DNA of 64,000 nt, from NCBI RefSeq assembly GCF_026914265.1, contig NC_069127.1, forward strand, positions 70,050,223 through 70,114,222, in the 5' to 3' direction. This DNA is from Mya arenaria (taxonomy: Eukaryota > Mollusca > Bivalvia > Myida > Myidae). The translations under genes and the position numbers were made by a program. Positions within the stretch are counted from its first letter, which is position 1. Each line of letters begins with the position of its first letter. The notes beneath the pieces were generated by a model, which did not search any database, was not told the origin of the DNA, and saw only the letters and a list, made by a program, of their open reading frames with translations. Shown piece by piece: positions 46,754 through 57,960 of this stretch.

Positions 46754-49700
46754 ATGGTCAAAAGTCATTCGTACTCTAGCAGTGAAGAGGATAGTGAGCA
46801 TACTCACAAGAAGAAACACTCAAAGAAACGTCACAAGGTAAACTATGTAAATGGTTATCAGTATACATAAATATAATGAATTCCATTTTCTGATTACTAT
46901 TTTTGTTGAAATTTGAATAAATGCCAACCCCTTTACTGTATTATTTGGTAATTTGTCTTCATTCTTAAGGCTTTTAGGTGTAAGGTGACATTAAGTAAGA
47001 ATTACATTAAAATAATTATTACAAACAATCTTTTTTGGCCTTGAAAATCTGTCGTTACAATTTTGAAAAAAACAACAACAAATATACACTCGGAACTAAC
47101 CTTATCCTTAAAGGTATTCGGTCATTTACTTTACATATAAATCAGCAAGCAAAACTCTTTATAATTATTCCAAAATTTGTGGATTAAACACTTACAAAAG
47201 TCATCACCTTTTAAAATGCCTGTATTAAATGAAATTACCCTGTAGTGAAGTAAGTCATTATTTAGTCCATAAACAGCTGTTTCAGAGTCTTTGACAATTT
47301 TTTATTTGGCAACTCTACACGTCCGTATCCCACTTGTTGTTTTTCTAGCCAAGAATGACAGATCCCAGCGCTAAGTATATTGAGCGGAAAGATAACGGAC
47401 ACTAGTCCAAATAATTCTACGTTGACGGATTTTTTTTAGATTTTTGATATGGCAAATCCTTCACGTACAAATTGTTTAGTATCAAAAGTGGGTAGTTGTT
47501 CCGATCAGGATTCTGGGTTAAAGCATATAGCATCTATAAAATATCATAAAAACAAGAAATATTACCAGATAATGTTATTTTATATTAGTTCCGTACACAA
47601 AAAAATATCCAACTTATAATTATGAGTTTGACAGCTTTTCTTCATTTCATTCTGTCAAAACATAACGATATATACATGAAGGGCACCTGCAAGGCTTTAG
47701 GGCACAGTTTTAAATCGCTCGGAACATTTCGGCTATGGCCGAGTTGTTACGATTGTATAACGAGGTCTATCTCGAAGCTTTGTCGGAGGAGGCCGAGCTA
47801 TTACGATTGTATCGAGTTGTTCCCCTTCACATAATTGTTGTCTGTGTCAGTCAACTTTCGTTTTATTGGAAAGGTAAACAACTTGTTTTAATGCATTTAA
47901 TGCTTGTTTAATACAAAATAACATTTCACTTACATGGTAAAATATCAATATAACTCTTTATGATCAATTTCAACCATAAAATACTTCACTTAAAACAATT
48001 TCAATATTTTTAAAACACCCCCGTTTTTTGCACATTCCCGTTTAGACATTAGGGATTGGAAGAATCCTGTATAACACGTCTATTATTTTAGACTATAATA
48101 GACACCTGCTAGATGGTTTCAAAATGGCGATGCTTTATTGACAGAAGTCGATCTAAATTAAACTAAGTTTTTCCACTTTAAATGTTAATTCCCTTCCAAT
48201 AAAATTTAATTTTTCATTGTGGATATGTAAAAATCGGCTATCATCTTTGTCAGGGAAGATAAGTCATGCTTGTAAATTTAATCAGTTAAACTTAATATCC
48301 TACAATGTCATCTCCCTTGATGCGAGTTATTTTATAACATCCCAATTTCTGTTCTTTTTTTATCATAACTGGAGGCAAGAAGAAAATCAGAAAAACTGAC
48401 GCAAAGAATACTCCCAAACTTGACTCTTTCTGTACCAACTGTGAGTCACCAGGTAGTCCACTGGCTCACAAAATTTGACCCGAGCCAGAACCGTCTAAAC
48501 TGAGTGAGTGAGTGAGTGAGCACAATCCTGAACATTTTGCTGGAAGTAAAATGAGTAAAATATAACTAGAACTCTAGAATTGTAATAATAAGGTCCACTG
48601 ATCAGCCTCGGAGGGTGAACGAGTGAAAACACCGAGGAAAGCAGATTATGCTAAATTGAATGTTGTGTCCGCGATGACCTAAATCTGCCGAGGAAAACGG
48701 AAAGTGGTAGTTCCGCGTGGAGAGTAAATGTGGAGTATATATGTAACCTGTGGAGCAGTGCTTGAACACATGTATCCTTAGTAAATATGAAAATTCTGGA
48801 CACCATAATGATTCTGACCCCCCCCCACCCCCCCCCCCCCAATTTGAAGGCCCCTTCCCCCTTTTCAGACAAAAACCAAGCAAATAAATGATATTATTAA
48901 GTGCAACTTTTGGCATGTTATAAGATCTTACAGAATGAAAATCTTGCTGTATGATCGTTGATAAGTATAGCTCTTAATATTTTGCAGGAATCAAAGCGCA
49001 AACGACAGCATGACAGCTCCCCAGGAGAACAGTATGAAAGAAAACTAAAAATAAAAGCAGAACCTGTTTCTGATAATGACTTTGGTGTGGAAAGCAGATC
49101 AAGGGTAAAACATGAACGACATCGTGCAACCAAGCGTGAACAGGCTGATTCTGATGATGAAAGGTACAGTAGACAACACATGAAAGAAGAGGAATCTACT
49201 GGTACCAGTAGACACAGGGATGGGCATCGAGGTGGAAGAAGGGAGAGAGACAGAGGTCAGCATTATGATAGACACAGTCATCATGGGCATGTGCGAGTTA
49301 AACAGGAACCTCCCGACAGTGACGAGGAAATGAGGAACCAACGGGAGGAGAGACGGGGGCATGATCAGAGACGGAGGGAAAACAGACAGAGAAGGGAGGA
49401 AATGCCAGAGAGTCAGAGGTTTGGGAGGGGTGCCACTCAGGCAGAAGAGGGTAGAGACACTCAGGAGGGGGCTGCAGGGCAAGACAATAATGATGCTCCT
49501 AATTTTGAACTATCTGGCAAGCTCACTGAAGATACAAACACTTACAAAGGTGTGGTGATTAAGTACAACGAGCCTCCTGAGGCTAGGAAGCCTAAGAAAA
49601 GATGGAGGTTGTATCCATTTAAGAATGATGAGCCTTTGAAACCATTTCACATGCATAGACAGAGCGCTTTCTTGTTTGGGAGAGATAGAATAGTTGCTGA

Positions 49701-49986
49701 CATTCCTGTTGATCACCCTTCATGCTCTAAACAACATGCTGTTTTTCAGTACAGGATGGTACCCTATGAAAAGCCAGATGGCCGGAAGGCATATAGAATT
49801 GCCCCATATATAATTGATCTTGATTCTGCCAATGGAACATTTGTGAACAATAAGCAGATCGAGGGGAGGCGGTATTTTGAACTCTTTGAGAAAGATGTGA
49901 TCAAGTTTGGGTTTAGTTCCAGGGAATATGTTCTACTTCATGATAAATCGAACACTGATGAAGTGGCTTCAGATGAATCAGATTAA
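46754..49986 (+). CDS. SNIP1: Smad nuclear-interacting protein 1 (FHA-domain spliceosomal factor)
   Basis: Exons 46754-46837 and 48988-49986, both phase 0, give 360 residues (human about 396). The N-terminal two thirds is Arg/Glu/His/Ser-rich and disordered, with possible SUMO-type sites (VKQEPPDSDEE). The conserved block FELSGKLTEDTNTYKGVVIKY is followed by KKRWRLYPFKNDE. The FHA domain occupies about 240-350, with phosphothreonine-pocket motifs FGRDR, HPSCSKQHAVFQYR and SANGTFVNNK. The C-terminus is acidic. SNIP1 proteins act in the nucleus in pre-mRNA splicing and in control of microRNA processing and TGF-beta/NF-kB transcription. The intron holds nested transposons. A polyadenylation signal follows at 50065. 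Confidence 0.96.
47300..48170. mobile_element. Nested insertion in SNIP1 intron: MULE-like element in a dispersed repeat
   Basis: The outer repeat (47300-47402 and 48096-48170) matches the unbroken copy at 17770-17990. The inner 693-bp element spans 47403-48095, with ends TAGTCCAAATAATTC and CTATTATTTTAGACTA inverted. Flanks TAACGGACAC and TAATAGACAC are an 8/10-matching target duplication. The same family sits at 45918-46085. An inner segment near 47690-47820 is shared with 58440-58565. Confidence 0.8.
48500..48860. repeat. Simple repeats in SNIP1 intron
   Basis: (GAGT)n near 48500-48520 and a C-rich run near 48818-48841 followed by 'aatttgaaggcccctt'. No exon. Confidence 0.7.
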
Positions 49987-50064
49987 AGTTTTTAAAATGT
50001 AAATTCAAACTGCTATAATTATATTTATGCTACCAGGAGTAGCTTTAAATATGTACATGTAGCA

Positions 50065-50070
50065 AATAAA
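50065..50070 (+). terminator. Polyadenylation signal AATAAA of SNIP1
   Basis: About 80 bases past the stop codon; a second overlapping copy follows. Confidence 0.55.
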
Positions 50071-50659
50071 AAATAAAATAGTTCATTAGTTTTAAATAAT
50101 AATAATATGTAATTAAAATAGTTCATGAGTTGTAAATAATAATAACATCTGATTATAATTAATTTGCCTTAGTGGTCACATAGTTTTGTTAACACACAGA
50201 TGAATTAATTGTACATACTTTTTCTTTTTTAAATGAATAATTTTCAGTATTTTAAACAACTGAATTAAACTGCAACATGCTTAGTTGATAATGTAATAAA
50301 TTCATATAATCTTACCAAAATGATAATGTTATTAAAATAAATTGAATATGGTGATTTTTTAAAAGGAATACTTATTACAAAATTTTGTCCAAGTAAATAA
50401 TATTATGACACGCGACTTTTTTTATACCATTTATTTTAAATCATATTTGCTGAACTCATCTGTTTAGCAAACATCATTTCATGATATATAAACAATGTTG
50501 CTTTGGTTTTGAATTAATTTAATACAAAAATAATTTATTGACTTATAAAATAAAGGGAAACTCTTATTTGAAGACTTAAATTGAATAATCACTCATGTTC
50601 GATGATATTGTTATCCTTACAGCATTTAACTTACACACAAAAATGTGACTCGATGTGTT

Positions 50660-51390
50660 AGGGTTCTGAAGAGAACAGGGTGCTGCAAAAGAGGGTCTGC
50701 CGGGGCTAATGGAAAAAGGGCACATTGTATCATGTGGTGAAAAACTCGAATATTATGAATCTGCTAGAAATTGTTTGAAATTGTGTTTAATTGTAAGTAA
50801 TATCATGTTTCAACTGTCAAATATGTGAAGTTTGTATGTATTTACAGTGATTTTTTTTGGTGCCATTTACTGCCTTCTTAAGGCTATTTCCCCTTGCGAA
50901 AAACTGTCCATTTTTCCCAAATTTTAATATTTTTTTCCCAATTAGATAAATGTAGATTACAGTAATAAATAAAAAGCAATGAATTTCTTGAAATATAAAC
51001 AAAATCTTGACAAGACTTACTCTTTCACAGCATAATGTATGCATAAAAAAGTTAAAACATGTATATTTGCCATTATTATTATATATTAGCTGTTTTGTAT
51101 TTTTCCGAAAGTCAACTTGTTTTCCCAATTTCCAAGGCGCAGGAGGTAAAATAATTTCCAAAAAATCACTGATTTATAAACATATTATAAGTTGCAAACT
51201 TGCAATCAAAACAAAAGAAATGCTTTACAGTCTTAAACATTTAATTCTATGAAGGCAGAAGGGTGCTAATGCTGGTCTCCATGAGGGCAGAAGGGTGCTA
51301 ATGCTGGTCTCCATGAGGGCAGAAGGGGATATAAAAAAAGATCAGGGTGCAGCACCCTTCACCAACTCTTTAGCTAAAACCCTTGGTACT
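50660..51390. mobile_element. TIR element 'AGGGTT...AACCCT', copy 1
   Basis: Starts 'ttagggttctgaagagaaca' and ends 'tagctaaaaccctt'. Inner phrases 'gggtgctgcaaaagaggg' and 'agggcagaagggtgctaatg' (duplicated at 51255-51310). A related fragment occurs at 15175-15260. No transposase. Confidence 0.55.
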
Positions 51391-52084
51391 AGAGCTACTA
51401 AAGCACATGTTCTATTTTAGTTGTAGCAGTTTATTTTAAAGTTGGTTATCACTTTTGAGAAAAAATATGCCATTAAATTCATGTTGTTTTCATAAATAAT
51501 GATTTCACAAGCTGAACATTTTTTGTATTGTCATATATCAAACATTATTTGTGTAGTCATGTTCATATGTGTTTATATTTTTATAAATCATTTTGTCACA
51601 TCAAGTGTAAGGCAATTTCAAAATAATAATGTATGATTTTTCAGAACTTGTTTAAAGCTAATAATGTTGTTAAAGTCATTGATGTTTTATATTTCAAATC
51701 TGTATTGCCCCAAAACTAGCACTTGTCAGAGTGCTCTGCAGTATTTTTATGAAGGTTTGAGACCACTGTTTCATCTGTACATGTTTTATTTAAATACATG
51801 AGCTTATCATTTATCATTCAAAGTTCATTATCTTGTCACCTGTTGAAGTTATCAATGATGTTGTTAACAATGTTGTTACTTCAAAGTTCTGAACAATCAG
51901 GCCAATGTAACATAAACAATGTTCTCTTATTCATTTGTCAAAGGAAATACTTGATGGGGATATTAAATGTGTTTATAAATGGATATATTTTCGACAAGAA
52001 AACAAAAAATAGTACAAAAATATTCAAATTTTCCATATTCATTTGTTTAAAAAATCATATTTTTTTATGTTTATTTTAAGTAAT
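51391..52084. other. Intergenic interval
   Basis: AT-rich sequence between two TIR elements. No exon or clear repeat recognised. Confidence 0.4.
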
Positions 52085-52618
52085 TAGGGTTTATCCAGGT
52101 TATAAAAAGAACAGGGTGCTTAGGAAATGAGACAGGGTTAAAAGAACACATTGCATAGCCCTTTGGAAAACTTTGATAATATATATTTGACAATTATTTT
52201 TTTTAGAAATGTGTTAAATGAAGTAGGTCTAGTCTTCAACTTGAAGATAAATTAAGTTTATATGTATTTATAATCGTATAACAAGCTCTTTACAGTCATC
52301 GAAATTAGACTGGAGTATGAACAAGTCCGAATTCTTATATTATAATTAATGCTTGGCATAAAGATTTTGAACAAGCCCTGCTATATAAAATTCAGAATTT
52401 AAGCAAGCCCAGAAGACATATTACCAGTGCAGGGCTTGCGAGCTTGTGTTAATTTCGACCACTGTCTTTAATGGCACAGGAAATATTTGAATTTCTAAAC
52501 CTTACAATTTTTAATTAAAAGGAAGAAGGGTGCCCACATTGGTCGTCAAGAGGGCTTCAAGATAGGTGCTACCAAAAAAGGACAGTGTCCAATAAATTAT
52601 AAGTCCTTAGCTAAAACC
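52085..52618. mobile_element. TIR element 'AGGGTT...AACCCT', copy 2
   Basis: Starts 'ttagggtttatccaggtt' and ends 'ccttagctaaaaccct'; same family as 50660-51390. It has itself been hit by the hAT-like MITE at 52293-52464. Confidence 0.6.
52293..52464. mobile_element. hAT-like MITE with 6-bp target duplication
   Basis: Ends CAGTCATCGAAATT and AATTTCGACCACTG, flanked by TCTTTA on both sides (52287-52292 and 52465-52470). Best-preserved copy of the family. Confidence 0.9.
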
Positions 52619-52916
52619 CTATAAGTTGTATGAAGATTACATTTTTACAATTTGTCAATGATGTATTGTGGAAATAAATAAGATAATATGACAATATTCT
52701 TATATTTGTATTCATTCAATCTGGATGGATAGGTTAGCTGTCTTGTTCATGTCAAATTTATTCCATAGTAAACATTAGTCAAGGTGCAGCGTTCTAATGG
52801 AACCAGTTTTGTCAAGCAATACCTTCGTTTTAGCGTGTCGGTTTTAATTGGAAAAAGTCTTGGTTTGGTGTCGTTGTCAGCGCCAGCCTAGGCCTCATTG
52901 TGTAAAAACTTAAAAC

Positions 52917-53287
52917 AACTAAAGCTGCACTCTCGGAGATGAAACAACTAAAGCTGCACACTCGGAGATGAAACAACTAAAGCTGCACACTCGGAGATGA
53001 AACAACTAAAGCTGCACTCTTGGAGATGAAACAACTAAAGCTGCACTCTCGGAGATGAAACAACTAAAGCTGCACTCTCTGAGATGAAACAACTAAAGCT
53101 GCACTCTCGGAGATGAAACAACTAAAGCTGCACTCTCTGAGATGAAACAACTAAAGCTGCACTCTCGGAGATGAAACAACTAAAGCTGCACTCTCGGAGA
53201 TGAAACAACTAAAGCTGCACTCTCGGAGATGAAACAACTAAAGCTGCACTCTCGGAGATGAAACAACTAAAGCTGCACTCTCGGAGA
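52917..53287. repeat. 29-bp minisatellite, 13 copies
   Basis: Unit 'aactaaagctgcactctcgg' plus 'agatgaaac'. Copies 2-3 have 'cacactcgg', copy 4 'ctcttgg', copies 6 and 8 'ctctgag', others are identical. The array runs straight into the body of an interspersed element at its right side. Confidence 0.97.
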
Positions 53288-53580
53288 TTGCCTGTTTTGA
53301 CACTTTTGGCACAAATGTCTGGAAACAGTGCTATAAGTGCTAAAGGTTAGATCGCAGGTCTTCATATTTACGTTAGAAAATTGATGTTTTGTGGCTAAAA
53401 GTTTTACTAATGCGTTAAGAAAATTAAAGTTCTTAGCCTTTTTTGAAATAATGAGGTCTGTTCTTTAGTGAGTTATCTATTATGACTGAATTGAAGGCAT
53501 TGAAACCAAAATCATCTGAGATAAAAAAATAAATGAAAAATTGTAAAAACCGTTTATCTGTGAGGGTGAAGCTTTAAATA
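53262..53580. mobile_element. 'AAAGCTGCACTCTC' interspersed element
   Basis: Left end 'taaagctgcactctcggaga', right end 'ttatctgtgagggtgaagctt' inverted. Body shared with 37550-37735 on the opposite strand. Confidence 0.65.
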
Positions 53581-53694
53581 AACTTTCAAAATATTCAAAT
53601 TGAACAGATTAATTGAAATGAGTTGTTACTTTATGGGCCAGTCAGTTGTTTATAATATAACATAAAATTTAGGGAGCCGTTTCAATGAATATCT

Positions 53695-55655
53695 TTTTCT
53701 GCTCGACTATTCGAAGAATAAGGAGAGCTATCCTAGTCACCCGAGCGTCGGCGTGACCACTTACCCGGTATGTTAAAGTTTGCGTACCACCTCAAATATT
53801 TTCATTGTCCATTGACATATGGCTTTGAAACTTTGCACACTTGTTCACCATCATGCCCCCAACCTTTACACAGGAGGAGGTAACTCTATCAAGCATTTTG
53901 ACAACATTATGCCCCTTTTTCGACTTAGAATTTATATTAAAATTTGAATACCACCTCAAATATTTTCAAAGTCCATTGACATCTGGCTTTGAAACTTTGC
54001 GCAATTGTTCACCATCATGCCCTCAACCATTACACAGGAGGAGGTCACTGTATTGAGCATTTTGATAGAACTATGCCCGTTTTTCGACTTAGAATTCACA
54101 TTAAAGTTTGTGTACCACCTCAAATATTTCAATTTATGCAAATATCTCAACACATCATGTATTGCATTGAAATCTAATCTAACAGTGATCCATGCATGTT
54201 TCGCCAAAACTTTTCAATCCATACACCGAAAAGCGGCGGAATAGTTGAGCGCGCTGCCTCCATGACAGCTCTTGTTTTGATGTTTTGTAATTTGTGGCAG
54301 TGTTTATACAGATTTAAGATTATTCAACTTAAATCTTTTATTGAAACAGCCCCAAGCCATTTGTGATAATGTAGCATAGAGGTCCTCTTTCAGATATGTT
54401 CAAATCATACCCTTGGGGTCAGGATTCACCCTGCCCCATTGCTCAAAGTGGTATGCATTTTTGCTTCCTTCAAAACAGTATGAAACAAGAAAATCTTCAC
54501 ATATTCATGAAATAATAAAAAAAATAACTTAATTAAGTTGTTTCTTAACTTAAATTGATTTCCTGAAAAATCATGAGATTAAACATCAATTTAATTTTTT
54601 TTAATGAGAGGTACACATGATTTTAACATAGAAGTGTGTACCGGTATATTATGTAAAATTAATGAAAAATATAATATTTTACATGTTATTAAGTTGGAAT
54701 ATCATATTACCAGTTCGATACTTAACTGCTGCTTCTTGGACACAAATCTTGGACCTACTTTTTTCCATGTGTATGCACTTATAAATGCAAGCTGGTTCTC
54801 AACAGTTTTTAATCATTTATGATAATCTTTTATCGGAAAGTTGCCTCATAAAATATCATTGCTCATTTTATGGGACTTAATTATTTAACTTTATATTTGC
54901 TTTATACTTCTGATCAGAATTTAATTGGCTATTGAAAATGATAATTAAATTGTTATTTGGAAATAAAAGACTATAATTTTGATGTGAAATTTGGCCTACT
55001 GTACTCTTCAGAAACCTGATCTGAATGTTGCATTTCACTGTACCATGGTCTTGTTTGAGGACAAGATTAAGTAAACAGTTATTTGCATGTATCTTGAGCT
55101 ACTTTGCGCTATTTGATTTTTGATGTTTCTGTTTTAGTAACTCAGATTGAGTGTTTTTAGCTCGACTATTCGAAGAATAAGGAGGGCTATACTACTCGCC
55201 CCGGCGTCGGTGCCCTGTTAACATTTTAGGGCAAGTTGGCCTTTTCACTTTTAATCCAGTACCCTTTATTCAATTCCCACAATTCTTCAGGACCATGACA
55301 CAATTAGGTAACATAACTCCATATCATCCTAAATACAAAATATGGCCCCTGATTGACTAGGTAAGATGTGGCGCACATTGTGTCCAGTTTATCTTTTAGG
55401 GCGAGTTAGGATTTTCAATAATAACTCCTATATACCTTTCATTCAATTGACTTCATACTTCACACATTTGTTGCAGCAATTATGCAATTAGGTTACATCC
55501 TATTCTAGATACAAATTATGGGATTTTATCTAAGATCTCTGATACTATTCTTTCAATGGACATCATACTTCAAACAGTTGTTCACAGCCATCACACACAC
55601 TAAATTAACCTTAATACAAACTATGGCCCTTGATTGACCGTTTTGATTTTTTAAT
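53695..55655. repeat. Dispersed 'ctcgactattcgaagaataa' repeats, two copies
   Basis: Copies begin at about 53698 and 55162 with 'gctcgactattcgaagaata' and 'aggag.gctat'. The first contains a ~160-bp tandem ('ccacctcaaatattt' ... 'acacaggaggaggt') and ends near 54275 in 'catgacagctcttgtttt'. The second is a variant ('ttttagggc.agtt..ccttttc'). The stretch between them shows no exon. Confidence 0.65.
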
Positions 55656-55659
55656 TATT

Positions 55660-57215
55660 ATACCCCCCAAAACAAAGTTTGGGGGGGGTATACTGGAATC
55701 GGGTTGTCCGTCCGTCTGTCCGTCTGTTGTTTTTTTGTCCGGGATTCATCTTTGTCGTTATTGAACAAATCTTTTTCAAACTTTCAAATATTAATGACCA
55801 TGATGTAAACCTGTGCCTCCGTGGATTTGGTCAGAGTCGCATGATCCTGAGTGGAGTTGTGGCCCCTTAATGAGTTAAATTGGGCAAAATTAGCTTTGTC
55901 CATCATTCTTCTTTGAAGCTATTGAGCAAATCTTTTTCAAACTTTCAAATATTAATGGCCATGATGTAAACCTTTGCCTCCATGAATTTGGTGCGAGTCA
56001 CATGATCCTGAGTGGAGTTGTGGCCCCTTAATGAGTTAAATTGGGTAAAATTAGTTTTGTTCGTCCTACTCCTTCGTCATTTTTGAATGAATCTTTTTCA
56101 AACTTTTAGCCATGGTGAGAACATTTGCCCCTGTGATTGTGGTTGGAATCACATGATCATGTCTCCAATTATGGCCCCTGAATAAGTTAAAATAGGCAAA
56201 AATTATACAGCTTTGTCTAGTTGTTGCTAAAAATAGAAAAACGGTTTCCGGACGATAACTCATGAAAGGCTAGACAGATTTGAAAAATTTTTGGTACACA
56301 GGTGTAACATCAGAAGATACAGGTCAAGTTCGATATTGGGGCTGGTGGGGCCAAGGTCAAGGTCATTGTTACTAAAAATAGAAAAACAGTTTTCGGACAA
56401 TAACTCATGAAAGGCTAGACAGATTTGAACAATTTTTGGTACACAGGTGTAACATCAGAAGATACAGTTTGGTACACAGGTGTAACATCAGAAGATATAG
56501 GTCAAGTTCGATATTGGGGCTGGTGGGGCCAAGGTCAAGGTCACTGTTACTAAAAATAGAAAAACGGTTTCCGGACGATAACTCATGAAAGGCCTGACAG
56601 ATTTGAACAATTTTTGGTACACAGGTGTAACATCAGAAGATACAGCTCAAGTTCGATATTGGGGCTGGTGGGGCCAAAGTCAAGGTCACTGTTACTAAAA
56701 ATAGAAAAACGGTTTCCGGATGATAAATCATGAAAGGCTTACAGATTAGAACAATTTTTGGTACACAGGTGTAACATTAGAAGATACAGGTCAAGTTTGA
56801 TATTGGGGCTGGTGGGGCCAAGGTCAAGGTCACGGTTACTAAAAATAGAAAAACGGTTTCCGGACGATAACTCATGAAAGGCTAGACAGATTTGAACAAT
56901 TTTTGGTACACAGGTGTAACATCAGAAGATACAGGTCAAGTTTGATATCGGGGCTGCTGGGGCCAAGGTCAAGGTCACTGTTACTAAAAATAGAAAAACG
57001 GTTTCCGGACGATAACTCATGAAAGGCTAGTTTTTCTTGTCAGCAGTGTAACTTCTAAATTACTCAACATATTTAAATAAAACAGTACATGCATGATAAA
57101 AGAAGATGCAGTTTGCAGTAACCTTGGAGTTATGGCCTCTTTTCAAAGGAATGGTTTGCCATTCCTGTGTCCAGGCGGCATTTGGGGGTATTCGTCACTA
57201 CTGTGACAGCTCTAG
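55660..57215. repeat. Dispersed repeat with internal ~148-bp tandem array
   Basis: Starts with the hairpin 'ccccccaaaacaaagtttgg' and a GTCCGTCC tract, the inverse of 32800. Two ~177-bp 'ctttttcaaactttcaaata' units follow. At 56222-57030 are about six units of 'actaaaaatagaaaaacggt' plus 'ttccggacgataactcatga', one with a 50-bp sub-duplication near 56445-56500. Ends near 'tcactactgtgacagctcta'. Confidence 0.8.
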
Positions 57216-57237
57216 TTGATTTTGACAGGCACATATT

Positions 57238-57960
57238 TTTATGCCCCCCTTCAAAGAAGAGGGGAATATTACTTTGCACATGTGTGTCGGTCGGTCCGTC
57301 GGTAGACCAAAGCTTGTCCGAGTGATAACTCAACAATGCCTGCACCCATGGGCCTCAAACTTGACTTGGAGGTTGGGCCTGACCAGTAGATGACCCCTAT
57401 TGATTTTGGGTGTCATTGACCAAAGGTCAAGGTCACAGTGACTGTTAAAGTTTGTCCGAGTGATAAATCGACAATGCCTGCACCCATGGCACTCAAACTT
57501 GACGTTTTAGGTTGGGGGTGACCAGTTAATGACCCCTTTGGATTTTGAGGTCATAGAGTCAACGGTCATGGTAATAACTCATATTCATCTTCAAAATTTG
57601 CCATATTTCCCTGCTGCAAAGAGGATACATTTTTATCTGCAAATATCAGTCATCATCTGAACATGATTAAAAACTGTACCTACTATCCTCACACTTTGAA
57701 TGCCATAATCTTTAAACTGCCTCAAAGGCACCCAATGTCAATGACAAATCAGCTGTCATTTCGCTCTATGCAAATTTTATTCAATTTCATTCAATTGTCC
57801 AATCAACATGGCGCTCAAGGGGGGGGGGGTTAGGGGGCATAATGTTTGAAAAACATCTCTTGTTTTTTGAATACATCATAAATGCATTCAGTTCTTAGAC
57901 ACTGTAGCTTTAAATAGAGCACCCTGTCCTAGGACAGCTCTTGTTTTCTTTCCGGAGGTT
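57238..57960. repeat. Dispersed 'atgcccccttc' repeat
   Basis: From 'ttatgcccccct' and a 'ggtcggtccgtcggtagacc' tract through two 'cttgtccgagtgataa' units to 'ggttagggggcataatgttt'. Common bivalve repeat; no coding potential. The tail at 57900-57950 ('aggacagctcttgtttt') matches ends near 54275. Confidence 0.7.

Noticed and set aside
48602-48916. Minus-strand ORFs across the C-rich run in the SNIP1 intron
   Set aside because: Low-complexity Gly run from homopolymer, antisense to an intron, no splice support.
52917-53287. CRISPR-like array
   Set aside because: The 29-bp units are contiguous with no spacers, and the genome is eukaryotic; it is a minisatellite.
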